From an uncultured Bacilli bacterium (GTDB lineage: Bacteria; Bacillota_I; Bacilli_A; RF39; UBA660), in NCBI GenBank assembly GCA_934098485.1, contig CAKOOH010000004.1:1-64000 (forward strand): DNA of 64,000 nt, given 5' to 3'. Shown in pieces: positions 53,495-61,274 of this stretch. The notes beneath the pieces are model-generated. The model did no database searches. It had not been told where the DNA came from and saw only the letters and a list, made by a program, of their open reading frames with translations. Within the stretch, counting starts at the first letter, position 1. Each line of letters begins with the position of its first letter. A program made the position numbers and the translations under genes.

Positions 53495-55396
53495 TTAATA
53501 TAGTTTAGCGCCGGCTGGAATGGAATCATCTACTATAAGCAAGTTTAGTTTTTCTTCTCCTGCTTCACTATGAACAGCTGATAGAAGCATTCCACAAGAA
53601 TCTATTCCCATCATTTTACGTGGTGGAAGATTAGTTATAGCAATTAGAGTTTTACCTACTAATTCTTCTGGTTCATAATACATATGAATACCACTTAAAA
53701 TAATTCTATCTTCGCCAGTTCCATCATTTAGAACAAATTTCAATAATTTATTACTCTTTTCAACAGCGCTACATTCTTTTACTTTAACAGCACGGAAATC
53801 AGATTTACTAAAAGTATCAAAATCAACATATTCTTCAAATAGGGGCTCAATTTCTACTTTAGAAAAATCAATAACTTTCTTTTCTTCTTTATTTAATAAT
53901 TTTTTACTGCCATTAACAGCTTTCATGGTTGGAAATAAGATAACATCACGAATTGATGCGCTTTCAGTAAAGAACATTACTAACCTATCAATTCCATAAC
54001 CAATTCCACCGGCTGGAGGCATACCATATTCAAGTGCTTCGACAAAATCCATATCGATATCATTGGCTTCATCGTTACCTAACTCTTTTTCTTTTAATTG
54101 AGACTCAAATCTTTCTAGCTGATCAATAGGATCATTTAATTCTGTGTAAGCGTTAGCAAATTCTTTTCCACCAATAAATAATTCAAAGCGGTCAACAAAT
54201 CTTGGATCTTCAGGATTTTTCTTAGTAAGTGGAGATATTTCAACAGGATGACCGTATAGGAACGTTGGCTGAATTAAAGTTTTTTCAACATATTCTTCAA
54301 AGAATAAATTAATAATATGGCCGACATTTTTTTGGTGTTCTTCGACTACAATGTTATGTTCTTTGGCAAGTTCTAGGGCTTCTTCAACAGTCATTTCTTT
54401 TTTAAAATCAATGCCAGTTTCTCTTTTGATAGCGTCAACCATACTAATTCTTTCCCATGTACCATCTATGTTTATTTCATGGCCATTCCAATTATATGTG
54501 TACTTGCCAAAAACCTCTTTAGCAATGGTTTTAAACATATTTTCAGTCATTTCCATCATGCCATCTAAATTAGAGTATGCTTCGTATGCTTCCATTAAAG
54601 TGAATTCAGGATTATGCATAGGATCCATGCCTTCATTTCTGAAAGTACGACCTATTTCATATACAGATTCTAGGCCACCAACTAATAATCTTTTTAAAGG
54701 TAGTTCTAGAGCGATACGCATATACATATCTAAATCTTGAGCATTATGATGAGTTATAAACGGTCTTGCGGAAGCTCCTGTTAAAAGTGTATTTAATATT
54801 GGGGTTTCAACCTCGATAAATCCACGATTATCCATGAAATTTTGAATGCATCTAATAATTTTCGGTCTAGTCATTGCTGTTTTTTTAGAGTCTTCATTCA
54901 TAATTAAGTCAACATATCTACGGCGATATCTTTCTTCAATATCTGTTAGTCCATGAAATTTTTCGGGTAATGGTCTTAAGGCTTTTACTAAATGAGTATA
55001 TTTTTCGCATTTTAATGTTACTTCGCCAGTTTGAGTTTTCATTACTTTACCAGTTACACCAACTATATCGCCAATGTCTGCAGTTTTAAATAAAGTATAT
55101 GTTTCTTCGCCGACATCATTAATGGAAATATATATTTGAATGTTTCCTGTTTTATCTTGAATAGTGAAGAATGATGCTTTACCCATTTTACGTATAAACA
55201 TTATGCGGCCAGCGACCGTATATGTATCAGAAATATTTGCAAATTCATCATGAGGAACATCTTGGTATTTTTCTTTAATATCACTTGCAAAAGCAGTACG
55301 TTCAAAACGCATACCATAAGGATCTAATCCTAAATTTCTTAGTTTTTCGGCTTTTTCTCTTCTTATTTTTTCTTGATCTGTAAGTTCTCTTACCAT
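53495..55396 (-). CDS. lysS: Lysine-tRNA ligase (class II) with C-terminal tRNA-binding domain
   Basis: 633 aa; usual bacterial LysS is about 490-505. Residues 1 to about 500 are a complete class II LysRS: an anticodon-binding OB fold (TVAGRIMFIRKMGKASFFTI), motif 2 EIGRTFRNEGMDPMHNPEFT, the KEFANAYTELNDPIDQLERF segment and motif 3 GIGYGIDRLVMFFT. Residues about 525-633 add an EMAP-II/Trbp111-like OB domain as in the MetRS C-terminus: FRAVKVKECSAVEKSNKLLK, LVGKTLIAITNLPPRKMMGI and SCGMLLSAVH. This domain usually boosts nonspecific tRNA binding or dimerisation. Control is by the T-box upstream. Confidence 0.95.
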   Translation of the reverse strand: MVRELTDQEKIRREKAEKLRNLGLDPYGMRFERTAFASDIKEKYQDVPHDEFANISDTYTVAGRIMFIRKMGKASFFTIQDKTGNIQIYISINDVGEETYTLFKTADIGDIVGVTGKVMKTQTGEVTLKCEKYTHLVKALRPLPEKFHGLTDIEERYRRRYVDLIMNEDSKKTAMTRPKIIRCIQNFMDNRGFIEVETPILNTLLTGASARPFITHHNAQDLDMYMRIALELPLKRLLVGGLESVYEIGRTFRNEGMDPMHNPEFTLMEAYEAYSNLDGMMEMTENMFKTIAKEVFGKYTYNWNGHEINIDGTWERISMVDAIKRETGIDFKKEMTVEEALELAKEHNIVVEEHQKNVGHIINLFFEEYVEKTLIQPTFLYGHPVEISPLTKKNPEDPRFVDRFELFIGGKEFANAYTELNDPIDQLERFESQLKEKELGNDEANDIDMDFVEALEYGMPPAGGIGYGIDRLVMFFTESASIRDVILFPTMKAVNGSKKLLNKEEKKVIDFSKVEIEPLFEEYVDFDTFSKSDFRAVKVKECSAVEKSNKLLKFVLNDGTGEDRIILSGIHMYYEPEELVGKTLIAITNLPPRKMMGIDSCGMLLSAVHSEAGEEKLNLLIVDDSIPAGAKLY

Positions 55397-55414
55397 ATTT
55401 TTTCCTTCTTTCTA

Positions 55415-55627
55415 AATAAAAAAAGTTAATGATTTAAAGGGACGAACTAGCGCCGTGGTACCACCCTTCTTTAATCATTAACTGATTCTCTTAATTGATA
55501 ACGGTATTTACCGGATTTTAAAATCACTCAAAGGTTTTTATTCATATTAATTTTATTATTAACTTGCACCAAACGTTAACTCTCTATAAATAAAGATTAA
55601 TATTACTTGTCCTTTTCTTCGTTTTAT
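55415..55627 (-). promoter_or_regulatory. T-box riboswitch leader of lysS
   Basis: Minus strand contains GAAGGGTGGTACCACGGCGC (T-box, about 55468-55449). The terminator arm CCCTTTAAATCATTAAC plus seven T follows at 55442-55418, and its partner GTTAATGATTAAAGAAGGG lies before the T-box. An AGAGAG element and stem I with an A-rich specifier region (ATAAAAACC, fitting an AAA lysine codon) are upstream. It fills nearly all of the 306-bp gap upstream of lysS. Confidence 0.88.
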
Positions 55628-55633
55628 GCCTAG

Positions 55634-55662
55634 ATGATACTATAAATCTAGATGAATGTCAA
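55634..55662 (-). promoter_or_regulatory. Promoter of the lysS T-box transcript
   Basis: TTGACA (55662-55657), 17-nt spacer, TATCAT (55639-55634). Confidence 0.75.
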
Positions 55663-55702
55663 CAAATATTTAGTGTAAAGTCATGTAGTTATTACTTAAT
55701 TT

Positions 55703-56356
55703 TTAACCTATTTGTGGTAATTTTTCAACTATCTTATTTCTAATATTTTTACTAGTAATTTCATTTTTATTTAAATCTATCAATTTATAAAATAATTTAT
55801 CATGATTATCATCAATTTCTTCATAAGTATTATAATGATAAATATTATCTTCAACATAAGATGAATTTATATAACTAGTTCCATTTTGTTCTTCGTATAA
55901 CTTTTTACCATCTTTAGAATAGATTGTAATATCAAATCTATCGATACCACAGCCAATTATAGATTCTTTAATATAATATTTATCACTTTGTATAATTTGA
56001 ACTCCACCGCAAGTAACTAAATCACTATCAAATTCTATAACATCATTGATTGTAACATTTGTCCCTTCACATCTTTTTTCTTCATCGTTATATTCAATAC
56101 ATGAAAAAGTTAGTTTCCATCCTGCTTCATTTTTTATTAAATTTTTAAAATTTTGTGTAAGTTCCTCACTTGTTAAAAAATCAACTGGGTCTATTTTTTC
56201 AATATGAGAAGTGATTGTATTATTATTAAATTCTTCTTTGTTATTATTTTCATTGTTGTTGTTTTTAAAAGTTATGATATTTGTTACACACAAAACGCCA
56301 AATACAAGAGCACTTAAAGCGATACCGCCCAAAGCACCAATTAAAGTTTTTTTCAT
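55703..56356 (-). CDS. Membrane-anchored hypothetical protein
   Basis: 217 aa. N-terminal helix with a glycine-rich start (KKTLIGALGGIALSALVFGV), then an Asn/Glu-rich linker (about 32-50) and an outside domain from about 60 with three or more cysteines (SCIEYNDEEKRCEG, CGGVQIIQ, GCGIDRFDI), possibly disulfide-bonded. No family recognised. It follows the small membrane gene at 56386 by 29 bp and likely shares its transcript. Confidence 0.75.
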   Translation of the reverse strand: MKKTLIGALGGIALSALVFGVLCVTNIITFKNNNNENNNKEEFNNNTITSHIEKIDPVDFLTSEELTQNFKNLIKNEAGWKLTFSCIEYNDEEKRCEGTNVTINDVIEFDSDLVTCGGVQIIQSDKYYIKESIIGCGIDRFDITIYSKDGKKLYEEQNGTSYINSSYVEDNIYHYNTYEEIDDNHDKLFYKLIDLNKNEITSKNIRNKIVEKLPQIG

Positions 56357-56385
56357 TTTTACCTACTTTCTTTATTTAAAAATCA

Positions 56386-56727
56386 TTATTTATTTTTGGT
56401 AATTTTGCACTTTCCTGATGCAGACAATTCATACCATGTTTCTAAAGATGATATGTAGTTGTCAATGCCAACTGCATTAATGGCATTTTTTGCTATATTT
56501 GTGTTAAAATTAATATTTTTTGCACTATAACCCACAATAGTTTCGTTATTATAATATACGGTTAAACTCTTCCCGTCAGATTTGCATAAAATCTTGTTTG
56601 ATGATACTTTAATAATTGATAAAGCGACGATTACCATTATAACAATAACAACAAATATGCCGCCAATTATGGCTAATATTTTTGCTATATTATGATTTTT
56701 TTGATTTTCTTTATTTTTAGTTTCCAT
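56386..56727 (-). CDS. Small single-pass membrane hypothetical protein
   Basis: 113 aa. Basic N-terminus (METKNKENQKNHNIAKILAI), one strong helix (about 16-41), then an outside domain of about 70 residues with two cysteines (KILCKSDGKSLTVYYN and SGKCKITKNK). The same overall design and neighbouring position as the next gene suggest a functional pair. Function unknown. Confidence 0.7.
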   Translation of the reverse strand: METKNKENQKNHNIAKILAIIGGIFVVIVIMVIVALSIIKVSSNKILCKSDGKSLTVYYNNETIVGYSAKNINFNTNIAKNAINAVGIDNYISSLETWYELSASGKCKITKNK

Positions 56728-56827
56728 TTTTATTCTTTTTTTGACCTTTCTATTTTTATAATATCACAGTTGAAAATTATTTAATACAATTTTTATAAAA
56801 GATTTAATGTTCATTTGAATTACTAAA

Positions 56828-56855
56828 TCATATTTTCTTTTAAATCACATACCTT
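56828..56855 (+). promoter_or_regulatory. Candidate sigma-E-like promoter of gerQ
   Basis: TCATATT (56828-56834), 13 nt, CATACCTT (56848-56855), close to the Bacillus sigma-E -10 CATACANT. B. subtilis gerQ is a mother-cell gene, which fits. The transcript would start nearly at the ribosome site, which weakens the call. Confidence 0.3.
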
Positions 56856-56875
56856 TAAATAGAGGTGAATTTTTT

Positions 56876-57217
56876 ATGAATGGTAGTTACTATCCTAATG
56901 CACAATTTCCTAAAGAAATGAATTTAAATACAGCACCAATTGGTGGCGGAAATGTAGATGATGAACAAAGTTATATTGAAAATATTTTAAGACTTAATAA
57001 AGGAAAAAAAGCTAAAGCGTATTTTTCGTTTCCGGATTCTGAGAAATGGCGTGATAAAATTTTTGAAGGTATCATTGAAGAAGCTGGAAAAGATCACTTG
57101 GTTATGAGTGATCCAAATACGGGAAACTGGCAATTAATTTTACTTATTTATTTAAATTATGTAGAGTTTGATGAAAAAATTAATTATAGTCATGCTTATT
57201 CGGAAATTACATATTAG
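56876..57217 (+). CDS. gerQ: Spore coat/germination protein GerQ
   Basis: 113 aa. The C-terminal domain matches GerQ (YwdL) closely: EQSYIENILRLNKGKKAKAY, then FEGIIEEAGKDHLVMSDPNT and YLNYVEFDEKINY. GerQ is an inner spore-coat protein needed for normal germination, through localisation of the cortex-lytic enzyme CwlJ, and is cross-linked by transglutaminase in B. subtilis. The lysine/glutamine-rich N-terminal extension of Bacillus GerQ is much shorter here. RBS AGAGGTGA precedes ATG. It is strong evidence that the organism forms, or recently formed, endospores. Confidence 0.92.
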   Translation: MNGSYYPNAQFPKEMNLNTAPIGGGNVDDEQSYIENILRLNKGKKAKAYFSFPDSEKWRDKIFEGIIEEAGKDHLVMSDPNTGNWQLILLIYLNYVEFDEKINYSHAYSEITY

Positions 57218-57237
57218 GACATTTTAGTCCTTTTTTA
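57214..57237 (+). terminator. Terminator after gerQ
   Basis: TAGGAC-ATTTTA-GTCCTTTTTTAAA on the plus strand, overlapping the gerQ stop and the end of the convergent MBL gene. Confidence 0.75.
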
Positions 57238-57748
57238 AATAGCGTAATAAGTTTTGTTTTTCCTTTTTTAAAGTCGTATCTTCTCCATGACCTGGGTGAA
57301 TAATAATGTTTTCATTGTAAGTTAAAATCTTTTTGATACTTTTTTGCATATCTATAAATGATCCACCTTTAAAATCCCACCTACCAATTGTGCCTTTAAA
57401 AATGAAGTCACCACAAAATAAATGACCATCAAATAATACTGATATTAAATCTTCTTTATGACCAGGCGCTTTTATCATTTCAAAAGAAAAACCATTAATG
57501 TTATTTGTTCCTTCTTTTAATGTTTGAAAGTCATAAATAGGACAAGAAAGTTTTTCTTTTAATTTTAAAAGGGCACCAATATGATCAAAGTGATAATGAG
57601 TTATTATTATTCCTACAATTTCATAAGGAACACTTGCCAAGATTTTTTCTTCATCATCAGCCGGATCTATTATTAATGATTTATTATTTTGGCTTATAAT
57701 ATAGCAGTTAGTTTCTAAGGGTCCTAATACTAATTTTTTTATTTCCAT
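57224..57748 (-). CDS. Metallo-beta-lactamase fold hydrolase (glyoxalase II-like)
   Basis: 174 aa. NCYIISQNNKSLIIDPADD at the N-terminus, the zinc motif THYHFDHIGALLKLKE, then KAPGHKEDLISVLFD, LFCGDFIF and a final IIHPGHGEDTTL histidine. This is the small single-domain glyoxalase-II/YcbL-like type, shorter than true GloB (about 250 aa, with a C-terminal domain). Substrate unknown: thioesters such as those formed from bacillithiol or CoA are possible. An extended -10 (TGCTATAAT, 57780-57772) lies upstream. Confidence 0.88.
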   Translation of the reverse strand: MEIKKLVLGPLETNCYIISQNNKSLIIDPADDEEKILASVPYEIVGIIITHYHFDHIGALLKLKEKLSCPIYDFQTLKEGTNNINGFSFEMIKAPGHKEDLISVLFDGHLFCGDFIFKGTIGRWDFKGGSFIDMQKSIKKILTYNENIIIHPGHGEDTTLKKEKQNLLRYLKKD

Positions 57749-57788
57749 AATTTATCCTCTTTTATAAAAAAATTATAGCACAATTCAA

Positions 57789-57817
57789 TTGATTAAAAAA
57801 TAAAAATTTAGTACAAT
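57789..57817 (+). promoter_or_regulatory. Promoter of the LemA-like gene
   Basis: TTGATT (57789-57794), 17-nt spacer, TACAAT (57812-57817), 15 bp before the ATG. Confidence 0.65.
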
Positions 57818-57832
57818 GATAGTGGTGAAATT

Positions 57833-58381
57833 ATGGATAGTATTATGACAATTTTACTAACAATTATTATATTTGTTGGGATCGTAACTATGATATATGT
57901 TATTTATTATAATAACTTACAAGCATATAAAATTAAAATTAATGAAGCAGAAAGTATAATTGATGAACATTTAAGAAAAAAATACGATACATTAGATTTG
58001 TTAATAGATATTATTACAGACGAAACAGATGCAACGGATAAAGCGTTTAATGAGTTTAAGAATTTAAAAAATGTTAATATTTCGAGTTTTGATTTTGAAA
58101 GAAGACTGGCAGAAATAAATGCTCTTATTGATAAGATTAAATTAGACTATGATGAACTTGATAAAAATGAAGGTTTTACTAATTATTATGAAGATTTATA
58201 TCTTATTAATGAAAAGTTAGAAGCGACAAAATCATTTTATAATAAGTATACTAGTTTGTTAAATAAAACTATTAAGAAATTTCCTTCTAATATTATTGCT
58301 TTTATTCATCATATTAAAGTGCAAGCATTTTTTGATGGAAAAGATATGTTTGATGATGATATTAAAGATTTTAAATTATAA
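57833..58381 (+). CDS. LemA-family membrane protein
   Basis: 182 aa. One N-terminal helix (about 6-26) then a long helical bundle. LemA features: IYYNNLQAYKIKINEAESII near the start and YNKYTSLLNKTIKKFPSNII near the end, the latter matching the YN..V...N..I..FPSN.IA segment, followed by FF. LemA proteins have a helical bundle on one side of the membrane; the role is not clear. RBS GGTG precedes ATG. It stands alone with its own promoter and terminator. Confidence 0.8.
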   Translation: MDSIMTILLTIIIFVGIVTMIYVIYYNNLQAYKIKINEAESIIDEHLRKKYDTLDLLIDIITDETDATDKAFNEFKNLKNVNISSFDFERRLAEINALIDKIKLDYDELDKNEGFTNYYEDLYLINEKLEATKSFYNKYTSLLNKTIKKFPSNIIAFIHHIKVQAFFDGKDMFDDDIKDFKL

Positions 58382-58401
58382 ACGCATAAGCGTTTTTTTT
58401 A
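58381..58401 (+). terminator. Terminator after the LemA-like gene
   Basis: AAACGC-ATAA-GCGTTTTTTTT on the plus strand. Confidence 0.8.
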
Positions 58402-58403
58402 TG

Positions 58404-58428
58404 AAAAAAACTTGCTAAGTAGCAAGTT
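58404..58428 (-). terminator. Terminator after the coiled-coil gene
   Basis: Minus strand AACTTGCTA-CT-TAGCAAGTT followed by TTTTT. The very tight palindrome will open to a slightly larger loop in RNA. Confidence 0.75.
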
Positions 58429-58873
58429 AATCTTTATTATTATATAATTCGTCGTATTCAATTTGAGCTTCAACTGCTTCTAAAAAGGCTTCTTTAGCTT
58501 CCTTTGCAGCTAGTAATGATAGCGATACAGCATCTTTTGCATAATCCAATTTATTATTTATGTATTTTTCTAATTTTTCAGCATCTCTTGCTTCTTTTTT
58601 TAACTCTAACTTTTCTTTTTCATTTTTAAGAGTTTCTTCTAATTTTTCTAAGCCTAGTGATAGTTTATTTTTGCTTTTTTCACTTAAATCTTTTAAATCG
58701 TCTTTAGTTTCTTCTAAACTCTTTTTAGTGCTATCAGCAAATTTTTCTAAATCGTCTTTAGCGTATAAACCTTTAATCGCGATGGTTTCGCCTTCATCTT
58801 TTATTTTGCTTCCTAACTTGTCTATTTCTTTGCTTAATTCAGCAATTTTTTCTTGTATTTCTTTATTTGTCAT
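58427..58873 (-). CDS. Lys/Glu-rich coiled-coil hypothetical protein
   Basis: 148 aa from the ATG at 58873 (GAGGAG 8 nt before); an in-frame TTG 9 bp upstream is less likely. Almost entirely charged heptads, for example KEIQEKIAELSKEIDKLGSK and LEKLEETLKNEKEKLELKK, so a long coiled coil. No membrane helix or motif. Ala-rich LLAAKEAKEAFLEAVEAQ near the end. Function unknown; may be structural. Confidence 0.7.
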   Translation of the reverse strand: MTNKEIQEKIAELSKEIDKLGSKIKDEGETIAIKGLYAKDDLEKFADSTKKSLEETKDDLKDLSEKSKNKLSLGLEKLEETLKNEKEKLELKKEARDAEKLEKYINNKLDYAKDAVSLSLLAAKEAKEAFLEAVEAQIEYDELYNNKD

Positions 58874-58908
58874 TTTTATCAACTCCTCATATTATTATGG
58901 TATAAAAT

Positions 58909-58936
58909 AAAAAAAATATAAGCAATAACTTATATT
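58909..58936 (-). terminator. Terminator after ung (end of the dnaB-ung operon)
   Basis: Minus strand AATATAAG-TTATTG-CTTATATTTTTTTT. Confidence 0.7.
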
Positions 58937-58975
58937 AAATTTTGTCGTTTAACACGCATTTTAAAATTTTGTGTA

Positions 58976-59635
58976 TTATAATTGCCAATTAATTTTTTCA
59001 ATACCATTATTTTCAAGAAACTGATTCGCTTTGGAAAAAGGATGACTACCAAAGAAACCATAATTAGCACTAAAAGGTGAAGGATGGGATGATTCAATAA
59101 TTAAATGCTTAGGATTAGTAATAAATACTTTTTTGCTTCTAGCAAAAGCACCCCATAATATAAAAACGACAGGTTCTTCTTTAGCATTAAGCACTTTAAT
59201 TATATAATCAGTTAAATTACTCCAACCTAACTTTTGATGGGAATTTGGTTTATCTTTTTCAACGGTTAAAGAAGAGTTTAATAGTAAAACGCCTTCTTTA
59301 GCCCATGATGTTAAATCACCATTATTAGGTTCTTCAATGCCTAAGTCGTCATAGATTTCTTTATAAATATTTCTTAGTGATGGTGGTAATTTAATGCCTT
59401 TTTGAACAGAAAAGGATAATCCATGAGCTTCACCTTCACCATGATATGGATCTTGTCCGACTATAACAACCTTAACATTATGATAAGGTGTTAATTTTAA
59501 TGCGTTAAATATATAATTTTTAGGTGGATATATAATTTTAGTATTATATTCTCTTTCCACAATATTCATAAATTTTTTAAATCCAGGACTATGCCAAATA
59601 ATGCTTAATTTTTCGTCCCAATCATTTCCAATCAT
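58976..59635 (-). CDS. ung: Uracil-DNA glycosylase
   Basis: 219 aa, family 1 UDG. Motifs: VGQDPYHGEGEAHGLSFSV with the catalytic Asp, LLLNSSLTVEKDKPNSHQ, and the HPSPFSANYGFFG leucine/serine loop region. It removes uracil from DNA, starting base-excision repair. RBS AGGAG precedes ATG. Last gene of the operon. Confidence 0.97.
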   Translation of the reverse strand: MIGNDWDEKLSIIWHSPGFKKFMNIVEREYNTKIIYPPKNYIFNALKLTPYHNVKVVIVGQDPYHGEGEAHGLSFSVQKGIKLPPSLRNIYKEIYDDLGIEEPNNGDLTSWAKEGVLLLNSSLTVEKDKPNSHQKLGWSNLTDYIIKVLNAKEEPVVFILWGAFARSKKVFITNPKHLIIESSHPSPFSANYGFFGSHPFSKANQFLENNGIEKINWQL

Positions 59636-59643
59636 AAAGGCTC

Positions 59644-60069
59644 CTAATACATAATTTTATTTTCTTTTGCCCAAGGTATAAAATGATCCTTAATAGCAGA
59701 TGCTAAAATACTTTCATCGTCGCCTAAAGAAAGCCAGCGATATTCAATAATTTCATCATTAGGAAGTAGTTCAACATCGACATCTTTTAAGGCAAGCATC
59801 ATATGCATTTCGATCATCAAACTAGGATCAGATAAAGCCGGTTCTCTAAAGCATAATATTTCTTTTAATTCGTCTTCGCGAATATCAAAACCATTGGCAA
59901 TTTCTTCTCTTATTTCTCTTCTAGCTGCTTCTTTAAAGGTTTCTCCTTTTTCAACGCCGCCACCAACTAAAGTAAATTTTCCTTTTTTGCTACTTCTTTG
60001 TGACATGCTTATCAATAATTTTCCGTCTTTTACAAAGGCAGTGCCAACAACATATATTAATTCATCCAT
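59644..60069 (-). CDS. NUDIX hydrolase
   Basis: 141 aa. The Nudix box is complete: GGGVEKGETFKEAARREIREEI (in parts GGGVEKGETF and AARREIREEI). The protein is a single Nudix domain of the MutT-like kind, probably acting on a nucleoside diphosphate derivative; the substrate cannot be read. It lies 9 bp after rlmH and 8 bp before ung, in the same operon. Confidence 0.9.
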   Translation of the reverse strand: MDELIYVVGTAFVKDGKLLISMSQRSSKKGKFTLVGGGVEKGETFKEAARREIREEIANGFDIREDELKEILCFREPALSDPSLMIEMHMMLALKDVDVELLPNDEIIEYRWLSLGDDESILASAIKDHFIPWAKENKIMY

Positions 60070-60078
60070 AAAAATACC

Positions 60079-60513
60079 TCACTTATGATATGTTTCATTA
60101 TTTATTATTTTAAATCCCCTGTAAATTTGTTCTAGTAATAATCCTCTAAATAATCCATGCGGAAAAGTTAGATCACTAAATGATAGTAAAAAATCTGCTT
60201 CTCTTAAGACCGTATCATTTAATCCATCAGATCCACCAATTATAAAATCGATATTAGCATCAAACATTAAATGTTCATGGATAAATTTAGCAAAAGATAT
60301 AGAGTCCATTTTTTGACCATTTAACGCTAAAGCGACTTTATAATTTTTATTATTTAATTTTTTTAAAATTCGTTCATTTTCTTCTTTTTGGTTACTATCA
60401 GGTAGTTCTATTACTTCTATTTTGTGATATTTGTTAATACGTTTTAAATAATCTTCTACCATGTTAACCATATAATTTTCTTTTAATTTACCAACACAGA
60501 TAATTCTTATCAT
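60079..60513 (-). CDS. rlmH: 23S rRNA pseudouridine-1915 N3-methyltransferase
   Basis: 144 aa, a SPOUT methyltransferase, a little shorter than the 159 aa of typical RlmH. Features: IRIICVGKLKENYMVNMVED, the SAM-knot LNGQKMDSISFAKFI, FIIGGSDGLND and FPHGLFRGLLLEQIYRG. It methylates the pseudouridine in helix 69 of the ribosome. The ATG overlaps the walJ stop by 4 nt. walJ-rlmH pairing is conserved in Bacillota. Confidence 0.95.
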   Translation of the reverse strand: MIRIICVGKLKENYMVNMVEDYLKRINKYHKIEVIELPDSNQKEENERILKKLNNKNYKVALALNGQKMDSISFAKFIHEHLMFDANIDFIIGGSDGLNDTVLREADFLLSFSDLTFPHGLFRGLLLEQIYRGFKIINNETYHK

Positions 60514-61274
60514 ATTTCCACCGCATCCGTTTTCTCATTTTGTTTAGCTGTTTCAATGTTTTCAAAAAAGATATCATTTTCAGCAAATTCTTTCTTAATA
60601 GTATTTAGTGCTAGCTCGGGTGTGTTATTTTCTTCAGATAAATGGGCTAAAATTATTTTTTTAGTGTCAGGTCCAATTATTTTGCTTAAGTAAAAGGAGC
60701 ATGATTCATTAGATAAGTGTCCAACATCTGAATTTACTCTTGCTTTTAACCATTTAGGATATCTACCATTTAAAAGCATCTCAACATTATGGTTACTTTC
60801 CATGATATACATGTTTTTGTTTTTTAACTTATTAAAATATTTTTGGTTTAAATAACCTGTATCAGTTATTTGAACAACGGATGAAGTTCCTTCCGTAATA
60901 ATGAAGCCTCTAGAATCAGTGGTGTCATGACTGGTTTTTATATTCTCTATTAAAACATCATTAATAATTAGATTATCTTCTAAAAACATTATATTTTTAT
61001 AATCTTCTAAATAATCTAAATCTTTTAACATTAAAGGGGTTAGTATTATTACTGGATTATATTTTTTTGCAATCGCCTTTAAACTAGATGTGTGATCAGT
61101 GTGAGTATGGCTTATTAAAATATAATTTATGTCTTTCATACTTAAATAATTTTCATTTAATTTTTCCTCTAATTTAGAAAGACAAGATCCAGCATCTATT
61201 AAAATGTTATCTTGTCTTGTTCTAATTAAAGTAGAGTTTCCTTTGGAGCCACTAGCAAGAACGCTTACTAACAT
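60510..61274 (-). CDS. walJ: MBL-fold hydrolase WalJ/YycJ
   Basis: 254 aa from the ATG at 61274, with GGGG 8 nt upstream; a TTG 15 bp earlier is possible but poor. Features: VSVLASGSKGNSTLI, ILIDAGSCLSKLEEKL, SHTHTDHTSSLKAIAKKY, SNHNVEMLLNGRYP and ILAHLSEENNTPELAL. YycJ (WalJ) is an exonuclease-like MBL protein linked to DNA repair and, in Bacillus, lies in the walRK operon; no walRK genes are seen here up to dnaB. The start overlaps the M23 peptidase stop by 7 nt. Confidence 0.92.
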   Translation of the reverse strand: MLVSVLASGSKGNSTLIRTRQDNILIDAGSCLSKLEEKLNENYLSMKDINYILISHTHTDHTSSLKAIAKKYNPVIILTPLMLKDLDYLEDYKNIMFLEDNLIINDVLIENIKTSHDTTDSRGFIITEGTSSVVQITDTGYLNQKYFNKLKNKNMYIMESNHNVEMLLNGRYPKWLKARVNSDVGHLSNESCSFYLSKIIGPDTKKIILAHLSEENNTPELALNTIKKEFAENDIFFENIETAKQNEKTDAVEI

